Below, piece by piece: positions 6,166 to 11,911 of a stretch of DNA of 11,911 nt; the stretch's first letter is position 1; each line of letters starts with the position of its first letter. The stretch spans positions 1 to 11,911 of the forward strand of contig CAYSEX010000062.1 in assembly GCA_964430305.1 (NCBI GenBank), in the 5' to 3' direction. Origin of the DNA: CAIZGX01 sp964430305 (GTDB taxonomy: Bacteria; Bacteroidota; Bacteroidia; Flavobacteriales_D; Sanyastnellaceae). Below the pieces are notes generated by a model. The model saw only the letters and a program-made list of their open reading frames with translations. It did no database searches and was not told where the DNA came from. Made by a program: the position numbers and the translations under genes.

Positions 6166-7629
6166 ATGAGGGGGTTGTTAACATATCTAAAGAAAGATCA
6201 AGGATTCTTCACTCGACTGATCATTGTTGCGGCTTGCGTTCGAATACTTGCTGCTTTTTTTTCTGAGGGCTACCACATGAGTGATGATCACTTCTTAGCC
6301 ATTGAACCCGTGGGTTCGTGGGTCATGGGTGAAAATTATCACAATTGGTATCCCAATGATTACAACCAAGTACAGCACGCACAACCCTTCAGTTATTTTT
6401 ATTATTTCTTGAATTTTGTTTTTCTAAGCTTCGCGAAGTTTTTAGTTGGAAGCAATCCGTTTTCTCAAATGCTTATTGTTCGTCTTATTCATGCTTCCAT
6501 TGGTATATGGGGTGTTGCTGAGATGTACAAGTTAGTTAAAAAATTAGCTTGGAATGAAGTAGGGAAATGGATGCTTTGGTCGTGGGTATTCGCCGGAATA
6601 GTCACGGTATACGAGGTGCATCAAATGCCTGAAATGGTGTGTATTCCGTTTTTATTGGCTGGCGCGAATTTTTGGTTGCGCAATGGCACGCGAGATAAAG
6701 CGTGGTCAGGAGTGTTTTTTGCCTTGGCTGTGGGAATGCGGTATCAAGTGATTTGGATTCCATTAACGCTTGGTGTTTATGCACTCATGAAGTCACAATG
6801 GAAAACAAGTTTCATTTATGGAATCTCATTTGTTTCTATCTTTTTTCTCACACAGATAGATGATGTGTTGCTTTGGAATCAGGGAGTGTTTCAGCATTTG
6901 TTTGATTATTTCCATTACAACAGCACACACTTGGGTCAATATCCAAGCAATGTTTTCTCATACCTCAGTTTAATCACATACTATGTTTTGGCGCCACTCG
7001 CGGTGCTCCTTGCGCGAAGTTTAATGCTCAGTAAAGCGTGGAAAGATTTTTCGAAATACAATGCCTTGTTTTTGGCAGTTTTGATTTTTATCGTTTTTCA
7101 TTTGGTGATTCCCAACCGGCAAGAGCGATTTCTGTTGCCCGCGGTTCCTTTTCTTCTGTTAATTGCAGCAGCATACCTGAAGCCAGCCCAAGAGAAATGG
7201 ATTCAATACAATTGGTTTTTGGGTGTTGTTTTTACGTTAGGTGCTTTATTTTTTGTGCCGAAGCGGAATCAATTGGAAGTGTGTAAACTTCTTTTAGAAA
7301 CAGGGCAAATGCAAAACGTCATTGTAGACAATTACGCCGGTGATGGTCCTGTCTGGTTGCCCATGTATTACACCGGAAAAATGGTTCATCCGTTTACCAT
7401 GCACGGAAAGCGCTCCATTCAAGATTTGAAAAAACAGATGGAACATGAATTGGTCTACGATTGCAAGCGCTTGCCCATGCCCACACCCAATTATCTTGTT
7501 TTGTGGGGAGAAGTAGATCGTGAGAACAGAAAAGAGGCTTATGTTAAGGCCGGATTTGCTCTGAAATCTATTCAGAATGAAACTAAATATGAGGTTTTAG
7601 AAATCCAAAGCTGTGATTTAAATCGTTGA
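6166..7629 (+). CDS. Multi-spanning GT-C glycosyltransferase, GT22 mannosyltransferase-like
   Basis: A 487-residue inner-membrane protein with about eleven hydrophobic segments (first near 15-33, last near 348-366) and a soluble C-terminal domain of about 120 residues. It is predicted to transfer a sugar from a polyprenyl-phosphate donor on the outer face of the membrane. The first external loop carries acidic residues in MSDDHF (38-43), where GT-C enzymes keep catalytic Asp/Glu and PIG-B/ALG9-like proteins have a HPDEHFQ-type motif. A later loop has NRQERFLLP (317-325), matching the H(K/R)ExRF signature of the GT22 group with Asn in place of His. Acceptor and sugar are unknown. It begins 11 nt after the carboxylase stop and has no Shine-Dalgarno or own -7 box, so co-transcription is likely. 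Membrane topology is solid; the enzyme family is moderately supported. Confidence 0.75.
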   Translation: MRGLLTYLKKDQGFFTRLIIVAACVRILAAFFSEGYHMSDDHFLAIEPVGSWVMGENYHNWYPNDYNQVQHAQPFSYFYYFLNFVFLSFAKFLVGSNPFSQMLIVRLIHASIGIWGVAEMYKLVKKLAWNEVGKWMLWSWVFAGIVTVYEVHQMPEMVCIPFLLAGANFWLRNGTRDKAWSGVFFALAVGMRYQVIWIPLTLGVYALMKSQWKTSFIYGISFVSIFFLTQIDDVLLWNQGVFQHLFDYFHYNSTHLGQYPSNVFSYLSLITYYVLAPLAVLLARSLMLSKAWKDFSKYNALFLAVLIFIVFHLVIPNRQERFLLPAVPFLLLIAAAYLKPAQEKWIQYNWFLGVVFTLGALFFVPKRNQLEVCKLLLETGQMQNVIVDNYAGDGPVWLPMYYTGKMVHPFTMHGKRSIQDLKKQMEHELVYDCKRLPMPTPNYLVLWGEVDRENRKEAYVKAGFALKSIQNETKYEVLEIQSCDLNR

Positions 7630-7791
7630 TTTTCAGAAGGGTTTTAGCTCGTAGTTTAAATCTCAAGTGCTAGCCCTACGAAAAATCAAAAAAAAAGTTT
7701 CAACACAGGCATCTGAATAAGTCTTTTTCGTCTTATAATTGCTATCGCTTAATTGCGAAAACCTAAACTATTTATTAACTAATCTTAACTT
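7630..7791 (+). other. Intergenic region without a clear signal
   Basis: An AT-rich spacer between the glycosyltransferase and the surface-protein start. No convincing intrinsic terminator was found; the best pairing is the short, interrupted CGTAG/CTACG. A TATAATTG at 7734-7741 has one mismatch to TAnnTTTG but lacks a well-spaced -33 box. A promoter for the following gene is expected here but cannot be placed. Confidence 0.4.
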
Positions 7792-10700
7792 ATGAACCGT
7801 TTTTTACGTTCTCAGTACCCGCCGAATCCTAGGGATTTAGCGGTGTTTGACACTACCACGGGTTCGTCTTCCGGGCGAACGCGGGGNNNNNNNNNNNNNN
7901 NNNNNNNNNNNNNNNNNNNNNNNNNNNNNNNNNNNNNNNNNNNNNNNNNNNNNNNNNNNNNNNNNNNNNNNNNNNNNNNNNNNNNNCTAACCTTCCAATG
8001 GCAGTCTTCAACAGACGGTGGTACAACTTGGAATAATATTTCTGGAGCTACCACTGCCAGTTATACCTTGTCTGCAGGTGTGTCTGTAAACACAAGCTTC
8101 AGATTGGCTACAACTTGCACGAACTCTGGTTTGACAAGTTATTCTTCTTCTTCTTCTTACACCATCAATACTTGTGCTGCTACAATCACAATGATTGACT
8201 CATACGGCGACGGTTGGAATGGTGCTACCATGACACTTAACGTCAATGGTTCTCCTTACTTGGTTTTTGGTTCAACCTTCACAACGGGTTTAAATCAAAC
8301 CATTACTGCTTGTTTGCCTCAGAACGCGGCCTATACATTGGTTTGGACTTCAGGTGGAAGCTATTCTGGAGAAGTTGGAGTTTCAATAGACGTAACAGGA
8401 AATGCCAATTACACCAAACCTTCTGGAACTGGTACTGTTGGTTCTACATTAACTACAGGTACCAGTTGCCCTCCAGGCTGTACAGGCACTCCAAACGGGG
8501 GAATAACCTCTGCAACCGGTTCAGCTGTTTGTAATGGAACAACTGTTACATTCACAAACACTGGATATACATTCGGAACAGGGATTTCCTACAGTTGGGA
8601 ATTTTCAACCGATGGAACAAACTTCGCTGCAACAGGTGCTACCAATCCTGCAACATACAGTGTTGCTATTACCGCTGCTGGTTACTACCGTTTGGCTGTA
8701 ACATGTGCGAATTCAAACACTACAAGTTACTCAAACAACGTTCAAGTAACATTGAATCCTCCATTGAGCTGCTATTGCACACCAACAACAACTTACGGTT
8801 GTACAGATGGTGACGTAATTGCTCGTGTAATTTTGAATACCCTTGATAACAACTCAGGTACAGGATGTCCAAGTGGAACTGCAGGTTATTCAAACTACAC
8901 TACTAATCCTGCTTTAACAACAACACTTCTTCCTTCAACAACTTACAGCTGTATCGTTTATGCTGGTCAATATTCTGAAGGATATGCGGCATGGATTGAC
9001 TACAATGACAACGGTGTATTTGAAACAACTGAGCGTATTGGTTATTCAAACGGTCAAGTTACCGGTTCTGGTCAAGTTGGGGTATTGGGTTCATCGGCTG
9101 CATTCCCAGTAGTCATAAGTTGTACTCCTCCCGCTGGTCCACACCGCCTGCGCGTGCGTGCAATGTACGCCACAAATGGTATAAACGTTGATCCTTGTGT
9201 GAACAACTTCTACGGTGAAATTGAAGATTACATCATTACCATTGCGGCACCTCCGGCTTGTCCATCTCCTGGCGTGTTGACAGTTTCAGCAACTACTTAC
9301 AACTCTGTGTCTTTGACATGGCCTTTGGGTTGTTCAACTGCAACAAACTATGATTTTGAATACGGACCAACGGGTTTCACTCCAGGTACTGGAACAGTAT
9401 TAACCAACGTTGCTGCAACCATTGATGGTGCAACCAACACCGGTTCTTACACCATTACAGGCTTAACTGCAAGCACTTCTTACCAAGTATACTATCGTGC
9501 TAACTGTGGTACTGAGACTTCTGCATGGTCTTTCCCTGCATCTTACACTACCCCAGTTGCTCCTCCTACCATTTCTTCAGTAGATCCGCTTCAAGCTTGT
9601 CCAGGTGCTACGGTAACTGTTACAGGAACAGACTTCGTGAACATCACATCGGTAACGGTGGGTGGCGTAGCTGCATCATACACAGTGGCTTCTCCAACGT
9701 CTATGTCTGTGGTAGTGCCAATGACTGTAGCTGCAGGTTTGGTTTCTGTTGATGTAACAAACGCTGGAGGTACTGCTCAGGGTGGTCTTTTGACTTTCGC
9801 TGCAGCAGCAACTTCTATCTCTGGATCAACTGCAATTTGTGCTGGTTCTAGCGCAACATTGACTGCTTCAGGAAGCGGAACGTTCTCATGGATGAATTAT
9901 CCATGTGTTTACAGCATTGAATTGGAAGATACATTCGGTGACGGATGGAATGGTGGTACTGTTGACGTAGTAGTTGACGGAGTAGTTGTTCTTGACAACT
10001 TAACTATTGCTACTGGATTTGGTCCTGCTGTTTCCAACTTTGCAGTTTCTGGAACCAACGTATCTGTAGTTTACACAGCAGGTTCTTGGTCAGGTGAAAA
10101 CCACTACACTGTATACGCCGGACCAGATGCTACTGGTGCGGTATTATTCGCTTCAACTGTAGGTGCAACTCCTCCAGCAACACAGGCTATCTCAACTACA
10201 GGTTGTGCAGGTGTGGCTATGGGAAGTGGCTCTTCAATTTCAGCTACTACCGGTGGTGCATATGGAGTAACTTTAACAGATTCAAACGGTTGTCAAGCTT
10301 CTGCTTCAACTACCTTGACTGTTAATCCAGTTCCTTCAGTTTCTTCTGCAACTGTAGCTACAGTATGTTTCGGTTCAACTGTAACACTTTCAGCTACTGA
10401 AACAACTGGATTATCAGGTGTAACTTTCGAATGGTTCGATATTACCAATACTTCTGTAGGTACAGGCGCTTCTTATACCACAAGTCCAGTTTATGCTGAT
10501 GATTACTATGCTGTAGTTGCTTCAACTGCTACATGTTCTTCAGCTCCTGCCTTTACTGGGGTTGTAGTATCTGCTTTAAGTGGTGTGCAATTGACACCAA
10601 TTAACATTACTTGTAACGGTGCTGCAAACGGATCGTTCTCTCAAACTCAAGTTTGTGGAACTGCTCCTTACTCTTACTCAGTTGTTGCTCCAGGTAACCC

Positions 10701-11040
10701 TGCTGGCACATATGGTGCATTACCAACAAACTTAGCAGCGGGTACATATTCTGTATACGTACAAGACGCTAACAACAACGTTACTTTACCAATTGAATTG
10801 GTAATTACTGAGCCTGCTGCATTAACATCGGTTACAACAACCAATGCTGCGGTATGTGCTGGTGTTACTGAAGGAATTGTAACAGCTACTTTAGCTAACG
10901 TTACTTCATCTGTAAGTCTGGGTGGTGACTTGAATGGAGATGGTGCAGAGGAAGTGTGGGCCCTGTGGTCGTCGACGTTGAAATGCTGCTGGGTATCAAT
11001 GTTCAAGCCGTCCGCGACGACCGGCTCGATGGCACCGTGA
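7792..11040 (+). CDS. Large multidomain secreted/surface protein, gapped and chimeric at both ends
   Basis: The open frame is 1,082 codons, but only residues 66 to about 1,054 are trustworthy. Domains in order: Ig-like (66-127); a DSYGDGWNG-type module (128-207, motif 136-144); Ig-like (228-325); GEVED domain (327-484, with WIDYNDNGVF and GEIEDY at 475-480); fibronectin type III (about 488-587); IPT/TIG (590-670); an Ig-like domain split by a second module, DTFGDGWNG at 713-721 (about 672-843); Ig-like (844-930); SprB-type repeat (932-1012); start of a further module. These occur in Bacteroidota adhesins and gliding-motility proteins, usually exported by the type IX system; the expected C-terminal sorting domain is not present. 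MNRFLRS at 7792 is a plausible native start, but the signal peptide is lost in the gap. After about residue 1,054 the frame is betaproteobacterial DNA read out of frame, ending at 11040. The frame across the N run is arbitrary. Confidence 0.8.
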   Translation: MNRFLRSQYPPNPRDLAVFDTTTGSSSGRTRXXXXXXXXXXXXXXXXXXXXXXXXXXXXXXXXXXLTFQWQSSTDGGTTWNNISGATTASYTLSAGVSVNTSFRLATTCTNSGLTSYSSSSSYTINTCAATITMIDSYGDGWNGATMTLNVNGSPYLVFGSTFTTGLNQTITACLPQNAAYTLVWTSGGSYSGEVGVSIDVTGNANYTKPSGTGTVGSTLTTGTSCPPGCTGTPNGGITSATGSAVCNGTTVTFTNTGYTFGTGISYSWEFSTDGTNFAATGATNPATYSVAITAAGYYRLAVTCANSNTTSYSNNVQVTLNPPLSCYCTPTTTYGCTDGDVIARVILNTLDNNSGTGCPSGTAGYSNYTTNPALTTTLLPSTTYSCIVYAGQYSEGYAAWIDYNDNGVFETTERIGYSNGQVTGSGQVGVLGSSAAFPVVISCTPPAGPHRLRVRAMYATNGINVDPCVNNFYGEIEDYIITIAAPPACPSPGVLTVSATTYNSVSLTWPLGCSTATNYDFEYGPTGFTPGTGTVLTNVAATIDGATNTGSYTITGLTASTSYQVYYRANCGTETSAWSFPASYTTPVAPPTISSVDPLQACPGATVTVTGTDFVNITSVTVGGVAASYTVASPTSMSVVVPMTVAAGLVSVDVTNAGGTAQGGLLTFAAAATSISGSTAICAGSSATLTASGSGTFSWMNYPCVYSIELEDTFGDGWNGGTVDVVVDGVVVLDNLTIATGFGPAVSNFAVSGTNVSVVYTAGSWSGENHYTVYAGPDATGAVLFASTVGATPPATQAISTTGCAGVAMGSGSSISATTGGAYGVTLTDSNGCQASASTTLTVNPVPSVSSATVATVCFGSTVTLSATETTGLSGVTFEWFDITNTSVGTGASYTTSPVYADDYYAVVASTATCSSAPAFTGVVVSALSGVQLTPINITCNGAANGSFSQTQVCGTAPYSYSVVAPGNPAGTYGALPTNLAAGTYSVYVQDANNNVTLPIELVITEPAALTSVTTTNAAVCAGVTEGIVTATLANVTSSVSLGGDLNGDGAEEVWALWSSTLKCCWVSMFKPSATTGSMAP
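7815..7886. other. GC-rich foreign-looking stub beside the gap
   Basis: About 60% GC against clearly AT-richer flanks. On the plus strand it makes no signal peptide or adhesin-like sequence. On the minus strand it reads openly as PRVRPEDEPVVVSNT followed by AKSLGFGGY, which resembles the C-terminal GFGG motif of beta-ketoacyl synthases, with a stop exactly where the AT-rich sequence resumes. This suggests a misjoined fragment from another genome. The ketosynthase reading rests on a very short match. Confidence 0.4.
7887..7986. other. Assembly gap, 100 N
   Basis: Exactly 100 ambiguous bases, the conventional placeholder for a scaffold gap of unknown length. The sequences on either side are therefore joined by scaffolding, not by reads across the gap, and the reading frame over it has no meaning. 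Confidence 0.99.
10929..10962. other. Probable chimeric junction, Bacteroidota to proteobacterial DNA
   Basis: Left of this interval the adhesin frame is coherent and AT-rich. Right of it a FolB frame begins abruptly without its N-terminus, and GC content and codon choice change at once. The FolB frame has a stop at 10926, so it cannot extend further. The exact join is probably between 10940 and 10962. There is no N run, so it is either an assembler misjoin or a library chimera. Confidence 0.8.
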
Positions 11041-11237
11041 ACTATGAGCAGGTGGTACAGACCGCCCAGCGTGTTGCCGCCAGCCGCCGCTTCAAACTCA
11101 TCGAGACACTTTGCGCAAACCTGCTCGACGAGCTTTGGTTGGCCGTCGACGTGCGCGGGCTGGCTGTTCGAGTCACCAAGCCGCAGCCCATGGCAGGTCT
11201 GTCGGCAGCCAGCGTCGAACTGCGGCGGATGCGATGA
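10956..11237 (+). CDS. folB: Dihydroneopterin aldolase, 3' fragment
   Basis: The C-terminal part, about 93 of an expected 120 residues, of the folate-pathway enzyme that splits 7,8-dihydroneopterin to 6-hydroxymethyl-dihydropterin and glycolaldehyde. Family features: the strand VVVDVEML, VNYEQVVQ with the conserved Tyr, the helix RFKLIETLCANLLDEL with the conserved Glu, and the strand AVRVTKPQP with the catalytic Lys before Pro. The N-terminal strand and its active-site Glu are missing because the junction cuts the gene; the apparent GTG at 10956 is only the first usable codon after the join, not a true start. Its stop overlaps the ttcA start by 4 nt (ATGA), implying translational coupling. 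The folB-ttcA order is known from Burkholderiales. Confidence 0.82.
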   Translation: MGPVVVDVEMLLGINVQAVRDDRLDGTVNYEQVVQTAQRVAASRRFKLIETLCANLLDELWLAVDVRGLAVRVTKPQPMAGLSAASVELRRMR

Positions 11238-11911
11238 GCGACCTGACGCGCGCCCGGTACGAGCGCGAGGCCCGCGAGCGCAACAAGCTGCACAAGCGGC
11301 TTTTGCGCCAGACCGGACAGGCAATTGCCGACTTCGGCATGATAGAAGCCGGAGACCGCGTGATGGTGTGTCTGTCCGGCGGTAAAGACAGCTACAGCCT
11401 TCTTGATCTGCTGCTGACGCTGCGTGAGCGCGCTCCTATTTCCTTCGACATCATTGCCGTCAATCTCGACCAGAAGCAGCCTGGTTTCCCTGAGCACGTG
11501 CTGCCTGACTATCTGCGCAAACTGGGTGTGCCGTTTCACATTGAAAACCAGGATACGTACTCAATCGTGACGCGCGTCATCCCGGCGGGTAAGACCATGT
11601 GCTCGCTTTGCTCAAGGCTTCGTCGCGGCATTCTTTACCGCGTGGCCAGCGAGCTGGGTGCCACCAAGATCGCACTAGGGCATCACCGTGATGACATTCT
11701 GGGCACGTTTTTTCTCAATCTTTTTTACGGCGGTAGGCTCAAGGCCATGCCACCCAAGCTGGTCTCTGATGACGGCCGGCATGTGGTTATCCGGCCACTG
11801 GCCTATGTTCGCGAGGACGACCTGATAGCGTTCGCTCGCTGGCGAGAATTTCCGATCATTCCCTGCAACCTGTGCGGCTCACAAGAAAATCTCAAACGAC
11901 GCGAGGTCGGT
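11234..11911 (+). CDS. ttcA: TtcA, tRNA 2-thiocytidine(32) synthetase (3' end beyond right edge)
   Basis: 226 residues of an enzyme usually around 300 long that thiolates cytidine 32 of certain tRNAs, using ATP to adenylate the base and a [4Fe-4S] cluster. Visible: PP-loop SGGKDS at 48-53, the CSLC pair at Cys123/Cys126, CNLC with Cys211 (these three Cys ligate the cluster in the family), GHHRDD at 149-154 and the LKAMPPKL block. The start MSDLTRARYERE overlaps the folB stop (ATGA), which fixes it. Residue 157 is Gly, where the HHRDDIxET motif normally has Glu. GC-rich codon use and the folB neighbour mark it as proteobacterial, probably Burkholderiales, hence not from the same organism as the rest of the window. 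Confidence 0.95.
   Translation, partial: MSDLTRARYEREARERNKLHKRLLRQTGQAIADFGMIEAGDRVMVCLSGGKDSYSLLDLLLTLRERAPISFDIIAVNLDQKQPGFPEHVLPDYLRKLGVPFHIENQDTYSIVTRVIPAGKTMCSLCSRLRRGILYRVASELGATKIALGHHRDDILGTFFLNLFYGGRLKAMPPKLVSDDGRHVVIRPLAYVREDDLIAFARWREFPIIPCNLCGSQENLKRREVG

Noticed and set aside
7650..7682. CGTAG/CTACG inverted repeat as a terminator of the glycosyltransferase gene
   Set aside because: Only 5 bp with a loop of about 20 nt, followed by A-rich rather than T-rich sequence on the coding strand.
7734..7741. TATAATTG as promoter of the surface-protein gene
   Set aside because: One mismatch to TAnnTTTG and an exact E. coli -10, but no matching -33 or -35 at proper spacing; the AT-rich context makes it weak.
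8143..8157. Five tandem TCT codons as a phase-variable repeat
   Set aside because: A trinucleotide repeat inside a frame cannot shift the frame, and five copies is a simple Ser run in a linker.
10956..10958. GTG as a true start for folB
   Set aside because: The product would lack the first strand and an active-site Glu of the family; the codon is merely the first after the chimeric join.
10674..11324. A 216-codon minus-strand open frame and other overlapping frames near 11,042-11,539
   Set aside because: They oppose folB and ttcA, whose family motifs are clear; long antisense frames are expected in GC-rich coding DNA.
10929..11911. Horizontal transfer of folB-ttcA into the Bacteroidota genome
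   Set aside because: The join truncates both flanking genes, and the scaffold already has a gap and another suspect stub; misassembly is simpler.

Overview
Bases 1 to about 10,950, apart from a short stub at 7815-7886, read as AT-rich DNA from a member of the Bacteroidota, probably a Flavobacteriales-like lineage. The evidence is the UvrA and sigma-factor sequence types, promoter-like TAnnTT(T/C)G boxes just upstream of genes, near absence of Shine-Dalgarno sites, and a large cell-surface protein built from modules typical of this phylum (Ig-like, DSYGDGWNG-type, GEVED, Fn3, IPT/TIG, SprB). From about 10,955 to the right edge, base composition rises sharply in GC and the genes (folB fragment, ttcA) are proteobacterial in type, most like the folB-ttcA pair of Burkholderiales. 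The window therefore appears to be a chimeric assembly, and the right end should not be read as part of the Bacteroidota genome.

Layout: (1) 1-2422, minus strand: uvrA, missing its C-terminus beyond the left edge. (2) 2423-2623: divergent promoter region. (3) 2624-3208: a sigma-70 family (ECF-type) factor with an unusually strong Shine-Dalgarno site, closed by a good intrinsic terminator. (4) 3310-3420: a small 36-residue acidic ORF whose stop codon abuts a second strong hairpin. (5) 3464-4492: a substrate-binding lipoprotein of the iron-siderophore/cobalamin type. (6) 4514-6154: a methylcrotonoyl-CoA-carboxylase-type carboxyltransferase (beta) subunit. (7) 6166-7629: a multi-spanning GT-C glycosyltransferase resembling the GT22 mannosyltransferases. 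(8) 7792-11040: an open frame for a multidomain secreted/surface protein. It is interrupted by a 100-base N gap (7887-7986), has a foreign-looking GC-rich stub beside the gap, and is cut at its 3' end by the chimeric junction. (9) 10956-11237: 3' part of folB. (10) 11234-11911: 5' part of ttcA.

Genes 5 to 7 lie on the same strand with short spacers (21 and 11 nt) and may be partly co-transcribed, although a TAnnTTTG box just before gene 6 suggests it also has its own start. They do not form an obvious single pathway: nutrient uptake, leucine/branched acyl-CoA carboxylation and glycan transfer. No complete novel system is visible. The points most worth following are the strong Shine-Dalgarno site on the sigma gene, in a phylum whose ribosomes normally ignore such sites, and the isolated 36-residue ORF boxed in by two terminators.
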